Source of the DNA: Emiliania huxleyi CCMP1516
Taxonomy: Eukaryota; Haptophyta; Isochrysidales; Noelaerhabdaceae
Direction: 5' to 3'
DNA: 64,000 nucleotides
Assembly: GCF_000372725.1 (NCBI RefSeq)
Contig: NW_005197273.1
Coordinates: 338,395 to 402,394 of the forward strand
The first letter of the stretch is position 1. Each line of letters starts with the position of its first letter. A program made the translations under genes and the position numbers. The notes under the pieces are model-generated. The model worked only from the letters and a program-made list of their open reading frames with translations, was not told where the DNA came from and did no database searches. Of the stretch, positions 1-10,870 are shown piece by piece.

Positions 1-3000
1 CTAGTCGCTGCCGCCTCCCTCCACCGCCGAGGCGTGCCCTTTCCTAGCCACTACCTAGACACTTCCTAGACACTTCCTAGCGCCTGCCGTCTCACTCCAA
101 CGCCAAGGCGTGCTCTTTCCTAGCCACTACCTAGACACTTCCTAGACACTTCCTAGCGCCTGCCGCCTCACTCCAACGCCGAGGCGTGCCCTTTCCTAGC
201 CACTACCTAGACACTTCCTAGACACTTCCTAGCGCCTGCCGCCTCACTCCAACGCCGAGGCGTGCTCTTTCCTAGACACTTCCTAGACACTTCCTAGACA
301 CTTCCTAGACACTTCCTAGTGCCTGCCGCCTCACTCCAAGGCCGAGGCGTGCTCTTTCCTAGACACTACCTAGACACTACCTAGACACTTCCTAGACACT
401 TCCTAGCGCCTGCCGCCTCACTCCAACGCCGAGGCGTGCTCTTTCCTAGACACTACCTAGACACTTCCTAGACACTTCCGTGCGCCTGCCGCCTAACTCC
501 AACGCCGAGGCGTGCTCTTTCCTAGACACTACCTAGACACTACCTAGACACTTCCTAGCGCCTGCCGCCTCACTCCAACGCCGAGGCGTGCTCTTTCCTA
601 GACACTACCTAGACACTTCCTAGCGCCTGCCGCCTCACTCCAACGCCGAGGCGTGCTCTTTCCTAGACACTACCTAGACACTTCCTAGACACTTCCTAGC
701 GCCTGCCGCCTCACTCCAACGCCGAGGCGTGCTCTTTCCTAGACACTACCTAGACACTTCCTAGACACTTCCTAGCGCCTGCCGCCTCACTCCAACGCCG
801 AGGCGTGCTCTTTCCTAGACACTACCTAGACACTTCCTAGACACTTCCTAGCGCCTGCCGCCTCACTCCAACGCCGAGGCGTGCTCTTTCCTAGACACTA
901 CCTAGACACTTCCTAGACACTTCCTAGCGCCTGCCGCCTCACTCCAACGCCGAGGCGTGCTCTTTCCTAGACACTACCTAGACACTTCCTAGACACTTCC
1001 TAGCGCCTGCCGCCTCACTCCAACGCCGAGGCGTGCTCTTTCCTAGACACTACCTAGACACTTCCTAGACACTTCCTAGCGCCTGCCGCCTCACTCCAAC
1101 GCCGAGGCGTGCTCTTTCCTAGACACTACCTAGACACTTCCTAGACACTTCCTAGACACTTCCTAGCGCCTGCCGCCTCACTCCAACGCCGAGGCGTGCT
1201 CTTTCCTAGACACTACCTAGACACTTCCTAGACACTTCCTAGCGCCTGCCGCCTCACTCCAACGCCGAGGCGTGCTCTTTCCTAGACACTACCTAGACAC
1301 TTCCTAGACACTTCCTAGCGCCTGCCGCCTCACTCCAACGCCGAGGCGTGCTCTTTCCTAGACACTACCTAGACACTTCCTAGACACTTCCTAGCGCCTG
1401 CCGCCTCACTCCAACGCCGAGGCGTGCTCTTTCCTAGACACTACCTAGACACTTCCTAGACACTTCCTAGCGCCTGCCGCCTCACTCCAACGCCGAGGCG
1501 TGCTCTTTCCTAGACACTACCTAGACACTTCCTAGACACTTCCTAGCGCCTGCCGCCTCACTCCAACGCCGAGGCGTGCTCTTTCCTAGACACTACCTAG
1601 ACACTTCCTAGACACTTCCTAGACACTTCCTAGCGCCTGCCGCCTCACTCCAACGCCGAGGCGTGCTCTTTCCTAGACACTTCCTAGACACGTCCTAGAC
1701 ACTTCCTAGCGCCTGCCGCCTCACTCCAACGCCGAGGCGTGCTCTTTCCTAGACACTACCTAGACACTTCCTAGACACTTCCTAGCGCCTGCCGCCTCAC
1801 TCCAACGCCGAGGCGTGCTCTTTCCTAGACACTACCTAGACACTTCCTAGACACTTCCTAGCGCCTGCCGCCTCACTCCAACGCCGAGGCGTGCTCTTTC
1901 CTAGACACTACCTAGACACTTCCTAGACACTTCCTAGCGCCTGCCGCCTCACTCCAACGCCGAGGCGTGCTCTTTCCTAGACACTACCTAGACACTTCCT
2001 AGACACTTCCTAGCGCCTGCCGCCTCACTCCAACGCCGAGGCGTGCTCTTTCCTAGACACTTCCTAGACACTTCCTAGACACTTCCTAGCGCCTGCCGCC
2101 TCACTCCAACGCCGAGGCGTGCTCTTTCCTAGACACTACCTAGACACTTCCTAGACACTTCCTAGCGCCTGCCGCCTCACTCCAACGCCGAGGCGTGCTC
2201 TTTCCTAGACACTACCTAGACACTTCCTAGACACTTCCTAGCGCCTGCCGCCTCACTCCAACGCCGAGGCGTGCTCTTTCCTAGACACTACCTAGACACT
2301 TCCTAGACACTTCCTAGCGCCTGCCGCCTCACTCCAACGCCGAGGCGTGCTCTTTCCTAGACACTACCTAGACACTTCCTAGACACTTCCTAGCGCCTGC
2401 CGCCTCACTCCAACGCCGAGGCGTGCTCTTTCCTAGACACTACCTAGACACTTCCTAGACACTTCCTAGCGCCTGCCGCCTCACTCCAACGCCGAGGCGT
2501 GCTCTTTCCTAGACACTACCTAGACACTTCCTAGACACTTCCTAGCGCCTGCCGCCTCACTCCAACGCCGAGGCGTGCTCTTTCCTAGACACTACCTAGA
2601 CACTTCCTAGACACTTCCTAGCGCCTGCCGCCTCACTCCAACGCCGAGGCGTGCTCTTTCCTAGACACTACCTAGACACTTCCTAGACACTTCCTAGCGC
2701 CTGCCGCCTCACTCCAACGCCGAGGCGTGCTCTTTCCTAGACACTACCTAGACACTTCCTAGACACTTCCTAGCGCCTGCCGCCTCACTCCAACGCCGAG
2801 GCGTGCTCTTTCCTAGACACTTCCTAGACACTTCCTAGACACTTCCTAGCGCCTGCCGCCTCACTCCAACGCCGAGGCGTGCTCTTTCCTAGACACTACC
2901 TAGACACGTCCTAGACACTTCCTAGCGCCTGCCGCCTCACTCCAACGCCGAGGCGTGCTCTTTCCTAGACACTTCCTAGACACGTCCTAGACACTTCCTA

Positions 3001-3095
3001 GCGCCTGCCGCCTCACTCCAACGCCGAGGCGTGCTCTTTCCTAGACACTACCTAGACACTTCCTAGACACTTCCTAGCGCCTGCCGCCTCACTCC
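1..3095. repeat. Satellite array, 76-bp unit, about 40 copies
   Basis: Head-to-tail repeat with period 76 bp (for example the CTAGCGCCTGCCGCC start recurs at about 698 and 774). Each unit has a unique-looking core (GCCTGCCGCCTCACTCCAAC) and a block of 11-bp subrepeats, CCTAGACACTT or CCTAGACACTA, in 2-5 copies, so unit length changes in steps of 11. Copies in the middle are almost identical. The first few units and the last three (from about 2880) carry more variants such as CACGTCCTAG. No coding potential and no spacers of unrelated sequence. Array position in the chromosome (centromeric, subtelomeric or interstitial) cannot be told. Confidence 0.97.
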
Positions 3096-3270
3096 ATCGC
3101 CGAGGCGTGCTCCGCGTGCGTGCGCGGCGAGCAGTAGCAGCGGTTGATCACTCGTTCGGTGGCCAATCGTCAGGCGTGCTCCGCGTGCGTGCGTCCGCGG
3201 CGAGCAGTCTCGACAAGTAGCTGATACAGTGGCCGACTCCTCAGGCGTGCTCCGCGTGCGTCCGCGCGGC
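3096..3270. repeat. Degenerate array edge, 70-bp period
   Basis: After the last full satellite unit the phrase AGGCGTGCTCCGCGTGCGT recurs at about 3102, 3172 and 3242. It starts with the AGGCGTGCT of the satellite core, so the edge of the array has been re-amplified with a new 70-bp period. This runs directly into the first recognisable exon sequence of the lipase gene. Confidence 0.8.
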
Positions 3271-4844
3271 GTCGCAGCTGCCGCCAGACGAGGCGGCCGC
3301 TGCGGCAGAGGGCGGCCATCACCCATAGTCGCTAATCACCCATTGTTGATGGCTGTTAACCAGGCGGCCGCTGCGGCGGAGGGCGGCCGGTTCGGCATCT
3401 CCCGCCGCCGCCACCACTGCCGCCACTGCGGCGGCGCCTTCTGCGCCGCCCACCTAAAGTGGCGCGCGCCTCTGCAGCACAAGTACTCTGGTGTTGGCCC
3501 TGCGGGGCAGCGGGTGTGCGAGGGGTGCGCGAGGCAGATCGCGAGGGAGGAGCACGAGAACAGGCTCGCCATATCTCCCCATATCCCCCCATGTCTCCTC
3601 ATGTCTCCCCATATCTCCCCATATCCCCCCATATCTCGGCGAGGGAGGAGCACGAGAACAGGCTCGCCATATCTCCCCATATATCCCCCCATATCTCCCC
3701 AAGCCTCCCGGCTGGTGCGCCGCGTCGACCCGTTCGCCATGAGCAGAGGATTAGCTCACCGGTTGAGCAGGCTCGCCTCGCGGCTTGTGCGATGTGTCGA
3801 GTTCGGCGCGGGCTCGCTGCGGCCATACGTCGAGGTGCTCGACGACACGTCCACGACACGTCCCTGTGACACGTCCACGACACGTCCCTGTGACACGTCC
3901 ACGACACGTCCTCCCTGACACGTCCCTGACACGTCCCCGACACGTCCCTGACACGTCCCCGACATGTCCGTCGAGGTGCTCGACGACACGGTGGCGTCGA
4001 AGGCGAGGCGGGCGGGCGAGCTGACGCTGGCGGCGGCGCGGCGGCTTCCCCTCTCTGCCAAGCTGCACGCGACGGTCTGGCTCGGCAGCGACGCGCGAGA
4101 GTGCAGCGTAGTGCAGTTTGTCGGTGACTCCGCACGCACTGTCCACTGTTCAGGTGGTTGGACTCGACAACGCGCGAAAGTACGGCCGGCTCGGCCTCGC
4201 GGGCCTCTTCCCTAGGCACCGCCCATGACATGTCCTCGACACGCCCCCCGCGGCCAGGTACGGCCGGCTCGGCCTCGCGGGCGTTCTGCTGCGCGAGGAC
4301 CTAGTTCGGAGGCTCATCACCTAATTAACTATGATTAGCTATAATGAGTTGGTTATAACTAATTAGGACCTCGTTCGGATGCTCATCACGCTGCGTGCGG
4401 TCGGCGGCGAGGCGATCGCGCGCAAGCCGGTGCACGAGCTCACCGGCGCTCTCTACTACCTGATGGCACGGCGGCGCGAGGAGCGGGGCGCCTTCCCGAC
4501 GTTCGAGGAGGCTGCGCATGCGGGCTGCGCCGTGCCCACGGACGCCGAGGTCGCAGATTTGGGCGAGTGGGCGCCTCTGGCCTTGCGGGTGGCGTACGAG
4601 ACGACGCTGGTGGAGCATGCAGCGGCGCGCGAGGCTGGCTCTCTGCTAGATCTCCGGTTGAGTGTGGGAGTCCTCGGCTACAGGTGGACATGCAGCGGCA
4701 CGCGAGGCTGCACGGGTACGAGCTGCTCTTCGCCGAGCTGCAGGGCGCCACGCACGCGCGCGGAGCCCACAGGCTCGCTCCCCCCCCCCCCCACCTTTCC
4801 CCCCACCTTTCCCCTCACCAGTACACACGCACGCACCCACCCAC

Positions 4845-4930
<86 letters not shown>

Positions 4931-6401
4931 ACACACACACGCACACACACACGCACACACACACGCACACACACGCGCGTCTGTGATACCCCCATCACGG
5001 CGTGAGGACGAGTGCGCCAGGCCCGCCTTCTCCTTCCTCGCGTGCCGCGCCCGACGCCGCGCCGTGCTGGTCGTGCGCGGCACGCAGGCTCTCTGCTCCG
5101 GCACCGGCACCGACTCGCGCGCTGGTCGGTCTCGCCGCTGATTGGCTGGCTGTTTGTGTTCAGGACCTCTCCGACATCGTCACCGACTCACGCGCGCACG
5201 CCACCCGCTTCTGCGGCGGCTGGGCGCACGCGGGCGTTCCCTCGCCTCGGCGCGCTGGACTGTCGACGAGCAGCCGAAGAGTGGACGAACGAGTTGCTTA
5301 ACAGGCATGGCTCGGACGGCGCGCTGGCTGCAGCGCGAGCTGGGCGCGCTCCCCCCCCCCCCCCCCCCCTTCCTCCTCTGCAAGATGTGAATGAGCCGAC
5401 TGACTACGAAGCGGCAAGCAACGTGTTAGGCCCCTGCCTCCTCCACCTCTCCGAGATCTGCGGCTGCGAGATCGTGCTGGCGGGCCATTCCCTCGGCGCG
5501 GGCGTCGCCGCCCTCCTCGCCGCCCTCCTCCTCCCCCGCCTCCCCGCCCTCCGCTGCGTCGGCTTCGCGACGCCGTCGTGCGCCGCGGGCGAGGCAAGTT
5601 GGGCCCGTTCACAGCTGGAGGTGTGAAGAGACGCTGTTCACAGGTGCGCCGCGGGGGAACGTCTGCTCGCGTCGCTGCGCGCGTGCAGCGTCTCACTCGT
5701 GCACCGCAACGACGCGGTGCCGCGCGCGACGCTGCAGTCGGCGAGCTTTCTTTTCGGCGCTGCACGCTCGGCTGAGCCACATCGCCGGCTATCCTCGCAA
5801 TGGCTCTCCGATAGGTGAGCACTCTCTTCGACGAGCTCGCCGCCTTCACCGACTGGAAGGAGGACCTGCAGGCGGACTGGCAGAGCGTCCTAGACCGCGC
5901 AAAATCGCTCTGGGCGCCACGCATTCGCTCGCAGCCTTCGCCGCCTCCTCCGCCACCCGCTGGGGCGGCGGCGGAGGCGGTGGAGGCGGCAGCGGCGGCG
6001 GCGGAGGCGGCGGAGGCGGCGGCGGCGGCGGAGGCGGAGGCGGCGGCGGAGGCGGCGGCGGCGCAGGCAGCGGCGGCGACGGAGCCGGCGGCGGAGTTGA
6101 AGGCGGAGGGAGTGGGATCGGCGGGCGGCGACGAGGGAGGCGGCGGGTGTGGCGACGGCGTGACGCCTCCCCAGCAGCCATTCATGGCTGCGGCGGCGGC
6201 GCTGCCGGTGGCGGTGAGGGAGGCGGAGGGGGGCGAGGGCGAGGCGGGGCTTGGGGAGGTGCAGGTGGCGGTGCTGGAGGCGTTGGAGGAGGCGGTGGAG
6301 GAGGCTGAGGCGGAGGCGGCGGAGGAGGAGGAGGCGGAGGCGGAGGAGGAGGAGGCGGAGGCGGAGGAGGCGGAGGGGGAGGCGGCGGCGGAGGCGGCGG
6401 A

Positions 6402-6433
<32 letters not shown>

Positions 6434-6456
6434 AGGCGGTTGCGGAGGCGGCGGCG

Positions 6457-6487
<31 letters not shown>

Positions 6488-7152
6488 AGGCGGCGGAGGC
6501 GGAGAGAGAGGACGCATTTGAGGCAGACGGTGCGGGCGTGGGCGGTGAGGGGGGCGGCGAGGGGGGCGCCAAGGGGGGCGGCGAGGAGGACGGCGAGGGG
6601 GAGTACGGCGACGAGGTGGAGAGCGGTGTCGACTGGTTACTCGAGGCGGAGGAGTGGCCGGGGGCGGAGGAGGGGGAGGGGAGGGGGCACACCGACGCAG
6701 CAGTCAAGGGCGCGGCGCGGCACGGCCCCACGCTGCGCATCCCGGGGCGCGTGATGCACCTCTACCCCGTCCACGGCGTGTACACCGCCGCGTGGGTGGC
6801 CGCCGACTTCCCGCCGCTGACAAGCATCGCGCTCGCACCGCACATGATCAACGACCACCGAGGCAGGGAGTACCTCGCCGCCCTGCGTGGCCTCCGCGCC
6901 GGCCGTTCCGCGCCGCGCACTCCGCCCGCGTGGGCACCCTTCCGTGACGGCGCCGCTTGCGCCGTGTGCTCGGCGCCTTTCGTGTGGGAGTCGACCTGCC
7001 GCTCGTCGGCGCAGGAGGTGTGTGCGCGCCACCACTGCCGCGCGTGCGGCCGCGTCGTCTGCGGCGCCTGCTCGGCGCACGAGGTGTGCCTGCCCGACTT
7101 TGGCATCGTCGAGCCCGTGAGGGTGTGCGACGCGTGCGCGTGGACGCTCTGA
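3229..7152 (+). CDS. FYVE - class 3 lipase - FYVE fusion protein
   Basis: Predicted lipid hydrolase with FYVE zinc fingers, which in known proteins bind PI3P on endosomal membranes. Seen: an N-terminal FYVE-like part (RRRHHCRHCGGAFC, about 3400-3445; VCEGC near 3516) whose first CxxC pair I cannot find; lipase strand AVLVVRGT near 5065; nucleophile elbow GHSLGAG with the Ser codon at 5489; VHRNDAVPR, the usual Asp region; a 190-residue Ala/Glu run (5955-6515); and a complete C-terminal FYVE (CAVC, HHCRACGRVVC, VCDAC, 6955-7135), stop at 7152. Introns placed by lipase colinearity: 3835-3975, 4075-4153, 4180-4257, 4298-4366, 4610-4683, 4735-5006, 5088-5163, 5234-5304, 5344-5429, 5578-5643, 5741-5814. 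Five start GT, four GC and two GA. The true start is uncertain, and introns before 3830 are not resolved (repeats at 3291/3364 and 3541/3640). Confidence 0.85.
4850..4977. repeat. (CA)n microsatellite inside an intron
   Basis: About 60 CA units, becoming CGCACA-rich at the 3-prime end, inside the inferred 4735-5006 intron of the lipase gene. It makes poly-Thr-His reading frames on the + strand and poly-Val-Cys on the - strand that are not genes. Confidence 0.95.
5955..6515 (+). repeat. GGC/GGA-rich triplet tract in coding sequence
   Basis: Long run of GCG GCG GAG type codons between the lipase domain and the C-terminal FYVE finger, read as Ala/Glu in the coding frame. Other frames give Arg, Gly or (on the - strand) Pro/Ser runs hundreds of residues long, which are shadows. 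A coding-frame linker this biased probably forms a flexible or helical spacer. Confidence 0.85.
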
Positions 7153-7540
7153 GCTCTGGGATGGCCCCTGTGCGCCGTGGTGCGGGGGTTAGTGGCAATG
7201 GTGCGGGACGAGCGGCTGCTGTCCTTTTTGTTTTTACGTGCCCGTGCTCTGATCTCTTTGTGTGCGCCCCCTCCCAGCGCTCTGGCTGAACGCAAAGGAA
7301 CATAACGAAAAGCAGGTATCAACGAGCTAATTTTAGCCGTCCGCTCGACCGCTCCGGCCTCCTCCAGCCGTCCACGCGTCGTCTCCACCCCCCCTACGCG
7401 GCTTTAGTCAGAGCGACAGGCACCAGGGGGGAGAGTTTTGGGACGAGATGGGTCGCGCAGCCTTGAGGTGGAGAGGAATGGTCGTAAGTACTGAGGCCGC
7501 CACAGTGAAAGCGAAGAGAAATCTCTCTCCCACAGTGCAG
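7153..7540. other. Intergenic, lipase 3-prime flank
   Basis: 388 bp after the lipase stop. No reading frame of note. It ends exactly where the inverted-repeat element at 7541 begins. I see no clear polyadenylation signal. Confidence 0.6.
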
Positions 7541-8088
7541 GCTAACCTCGGAATGTGACAGCAGTATGGCTGTGAACGTTCCTGCACAGCCATCTTACCT
7601 AGGGATGGCTGAGCTAGCTACAGTGCAGCCATAGCCTCCAGCCCGATGGCTGCGATACACAGCGGGCAGCCATCCTGACTAGGGATGGCTGGAAGCTCGC
7701 TGCTGCAGCCATACCGCCCGCCCCGGGGCGGGCCCTCATGGCTGAGCTGGCTATATCGCAGCCATTTTGGGTAAGATGGCTGGGGCACAGCCATTGCAGC
7801 CATCTGCTATGGCTGGAGCACAGCGATTGCAGCCAGGAGCATGGCTGGTGATAATCGACAGCAGCCATCCCGCCACCCCCGCCACGTGCGCAGATGGCTC
7901 CCGCACTCGTCGCCCCAGCCTCGCGAGAGGGGGGCTGCCCGGATAGCTGGTGAGAAAAAAATCCCAGCCATCTAGCTTTTTCGCCCATGGCTGCACAAGT
8001 TTCAAGCCAGCCTCCCTCAATCCAGCGCTCAAAGATGCTCGCAACGAGTTTATAGCAGCCAAACTCCTGCCAACATTCCGAGGTTAGC
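7541..8088. mobile_element. Foldback MITE with 16-bp perfect terminal inverted repeats
   Basis: GCTAACCTCGGAATGT at 7541-7556 is repeated as its exact reverse complement at 8073-8088, and similarity continues inward (about 30 bp, to TTTGGCTG / TATGGCTG). The 548-bp interior is a chain of about 18 short alternating ATGGCTG and CAGCCAT words spaced 15-30 bp, so it can fold into many small hairpins. No transposase frame. I could not see a convincing target-site duplication. Likely a non-autonomous DNA transposon. Confidence 0.85.
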
Positions 8089-8212
8089 CCGTGCCCCCGA
8101 GTTCATTTTGTGTGTACTTGTTACGTGAAAACCTATAGCCCACAGTGCAACTTACCTATCGCCCCTACAACTGTATCGGCCAGCGTTGAGCGGGGATGGA
8201 TTTTGGAACAGT

Positions 8213-9112
8213 ATGATCCAGCCGCAGCAACGCGAGCCGACCCCAGGCCGCTTCCAGGCGCGGCACCAGGTTGGCGGAACGAAAATCTACCTTGGCTGCT
8301 TCGACAGTGCGGTGGAGGCGGCGGTTGCCCATGCACAGGCGGTAGAGGAAGCCGGCCCGCCCCGCGCCCCAAAGCGCTCACCCGAGCCGCCCAAAGCGCG
8401 GCCACCGAAGAAGCGGCGCTCCGCGGCCGCCGGGCCCTCGGCGGTTTCGACGCCCTTTCCGAGCTTTCGGCCGTTGCCGGTGATCGTCGCGAAGCCGGGC
8501 AGTACTTATGACGGGATGCGAGGCCGCGTCGCCTCCTCCTCAAATGGCTTCTATCGGGTCGAGCTTGACGGCGTGGGCGTGCACCTCTTTCGGCGGCGGG
8601 ACTTGTCTCTCAGCATCGATTACGAGCGCGATGGCGGCGGTGCGACGGCACCCTCACCGGATCCCCGATTGCCGCCAGGTTGGGTCGAAGAGAGCCGCCA
8701 GCGCAAGAGCGGCACCGTCTACCGCATCTACTACGGCCCTGCTGGAGAATATGCGGAGTCCATTCGCCAAGCATGGGCGGGCGGCAAGGGCGCCAGGGGC
8801 GGTGCGATTCGTCCCGCAACCGTCGCTGCTGCAGAGGGGCCGCCGCCCGAGGGTGGGCCATCACCAGCACCGACGGCGTCGGTGCCGGAGTCGTCCCAGC
8901 CGCATCCGATTGGCATGCAGCTGGTAGTGCAGGCCCTCCATTCAGTTGGGCTATCGCAATACGCCGACGGCTTTGACGAACAGGGCTATGATGATCTCAA
9001 CTACCTTTGCGGGATGGACGCGGCGGAGCGGGCGGTTGTGGCAGAGGCGACGAAGATGCGACCGGGCCATGCGGCCAAGTTTGTCATGTTTGGTTTGCGG
9101 TCGCCCGCCTGA
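8213..9112 (+). CDS. AP2-like / MBD-like / SAM domain protein
   Basis: Probable nuclear DNA- or chromatin-binding protein of 299 residues. The first in-frame ATG is at 8213. Seen in order: AP2-like segment at residues 10-45 (GRFQARHQVGG, LGCFDSAVEAAVAHA), lacking the usual N-terminal strand, so an upstream exon may exist; basic PPKKRR stretch near 65; small barrel-like segment at 95-135 (RGRVASSSNGFYRVELDG); MBD/TAM-like segment at 153-190 (LPPGWVEESRQRKSGTVYR, YYGPAGEYAES); Pro/Ala linker; SAM domain at 237-295 (LHSVGLSQYADGFDEQGYDD, MRPGHAAKFV). Single uninterrupted exon, unlike its neighbours. A second protein with the same LPxGW...YYGPxGEYAES module lies at 51681-53110. Role inferred from domains only. 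Confidence 0.85.
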   Translation: MIQPQQREPTPGRFQARHQVGGTKIYLGCFDSAVEAAVAHAQAVEEAGPPRAPKRSPEPPKARPPKKRRSAAAGPSAVSTPFPSFRPLPVIVAKPGSTYDGMRGRVASSSNGFYRVELDGVGVHLFRRRDLSLSIDYERDGGGATAPSPDPRLPPGWVEESRQRKSGTVYRIYYGPAGEYAESIRQAWAGGKGARGGAIRPATVAAAEGPPPEGGPSPAPTASVPESSQPHPIGMQLVVQALHSVGLSQYADGFDEQGYDDLNYLCGMDAAERAVVAEATKMRPGHAAKFVMFGLRSPA

Positions 9113-9612
9113 TCTTTGAGTCCACTGGTTGAGAGCGCAGTCCGCTACTCCGGGAGTGTGGAGTGCAGCTCTTCTGGAGCTCACATGCTCTACACAGAAT
9201 CCAGAATGATCCACAGCCTACTGTGCGCAGCTGCCACAGCTTTGACAGCGATGGGCTTGCCCATTGGCCGTGGCCCTCAGTCACTTGTGCTGTGGCGTGT
9301 GTGAACGAAGCTGCTGACTACGCTATTAGTGCTTGACCCACATCAGCCCCGAGGGCAGATAGATCCTTCTCTACTCGTATGTGGAGCCGAGAACAGAAAG
9401 ATACAACTCCCAACAACACTGCCTCCGGACCACGTGGTGTCCTCTCCCTCACCGAGCGTGTATCGCGCTTCTTAGGGTGGGGGACGAAAAGAGCAAGTAA
9501 GGAACCCCGTACGCCCTCGAGACCTCGGGGGGGTCGAAAGCAAATATATGTGCGGCCGAGGTAACCGACACGCGCCCGTCAGCAGCGCTCTTGCGCGCCA
9601 CTGCACACGCAG
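9113..9612. other. Intergenic
   Basis: 500 bp with short frames only. A possible upstream exon of the next gene (around 9370-9560) cannot be supported by any motif. Confidence 0.5.
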
Positions 9613-10870
9613 ATGAGGAGCGCTCTGCAGGAGCTCGGCGTCACGCTCACGCCGTCGACAACGCCGTCGCCGCATGCGACGGCGCCGACGCAATCATACA
9701 TCGACGTCCGCTTCGCTGGCTCCGCCGCCGACCTCCACTCGATCACCTTCAGAAACTACTACACCGCCAGGTGAGCCCTTTTCCCAGCCTGCCGCCGCAT
9801 GCTCCCACGGCTACCTCACCACCGCCACGGCCATCCCGCAGTGCTGTGCATCATCTCGCCGCCGCCACCTCGTTCACCTCTCACCACACTGCCGCCCTCT
9901 CACCGCCGCCAGCGTCTCGATTCTCTTTGCCGCACGGCCAGCCAAGACAGGGCCCGAGGTTGCGCCGGCTTGCGGCGCAGACGTGGTGGACGGGCAGCGC
10001 ACGCCGCGCGAGGTCGTGTGGCAGACATTGGTTCCTCATCTCCAGCTGATGGCCGACCTCCACTCAGAGGATGACGCTCAGGCATCCGATTTGGCTGAGA
10101 TGTCGAGATGTAGATGAATATGACTATCTGACCGCACAGCTTTCACACCCGCGTGCCCCAGCCTTAACTAACGCGCTCCACAATAATTACTGCCAAGCAC
10201 GTGTCAGCTCCCAAGCTCACGCGCAGCACGAGTGGCTCTGAGCCAAAACATCGAGCCTCACTGCTAGTGGCGTGCAGGCGGAGCACTGCATCGATGCCGC
10301 CTCCTTCCCGGCATCCTTCGATCCGCGCCGCGTCTCGCAACTCCGCATCTGCCTCTCGCAGCCGTCGCCACTCTGGAGGACGCATTGCGCAGATGCGAAA
10401 CACGCGCCGCCAGATTCACTCCACCTTACAACATGACCGCCCCGCCTACGTTGCCCCTTTACGCGCCATGCATTTCGTTAGGACGCACACGCTGCACGGG
10501 CTCCGCTTCTTCGGCCGCCGCTGCCCGCTCACAGCGAGGCCAGCTCCCTTCTCCGAAAAGGGGCTGCTAGCGGCGCGAATATCTGTGCTTGCTGCTGAAG
10601 TGGAGGCGCTTGCCGCGGGGGCGGTGCAGGTGAGAGTTGCCTCTCGAGGACCGTAGCTTGCAAGAACACCGCTCCCGTTTCGGCGCGAACAGCACTCCAA
10701 TGAACGCCCCGATTGCGCACAATCGCCCGCACCGCCCCCTCCCACGTTGCGTGCAGGTGCGTCCCACACTTGACGAGGTGTTGCCTGCGCGGCGCGACCT
10801 CGAGCACGTCAGCCCGTATCTCGTGGGCGAGTTTGATGATGTGGTGCACCTCGCCGAGTCCCAGACTTGA
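9613..10870 (+). CDS. Hypothetical multi-exon gene
   Basis: Not recognised. An ATG at 9613 opens a frame (MRSALQELGVTLT...FRNYYTAR) ending at a good donor CAG|GTGAGC (9771). A middle frame carries TPREVVWQTLVPHLQLMADL (about 10000-10060). The 3-prime part is the best supported: an exon ending EVEALAAGAVQ at 10629, intron 10630-10756 (GTGAGA to GTGCAG), and an exon VRPTLDEVLPARRDLEHVSP to the stop at 10870, with reading frames that agree across the junction. The segment around 10590 to the end is Leu/Ala/Glu-rich and could be a coiled coil. Whether the 9.6 and 10.2-10.9 kb parts are one gene or two is not clear. Confidence 0.45.

Noticed and set aside
1-3095. CRISPR-like regular array
   Set aside because: The whole unit is repeated with no unique spacers; it is a eukaryotic satellite.
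4662-5141. Poly-Thr-His and poly-Val-Cys proteins
   Set aside because: Translations of the (CA)n microsatellite; same for 31.6 and 47.8 kb.
5298-6740. 480-codon - strand Ser/Ala-rich frame and poly-Pro frames opposite the lipase gene
   Set aside because: Pure by-products of the GGC/GGA triplet tract; no motif, and the + frame carries lipase and FYVE.
7614-7988. Short - strand frames in the foldback element as a transposase
   Set aside because: Built from the repeated ATGGCTG/CAGCCAT words; no transposase motif.
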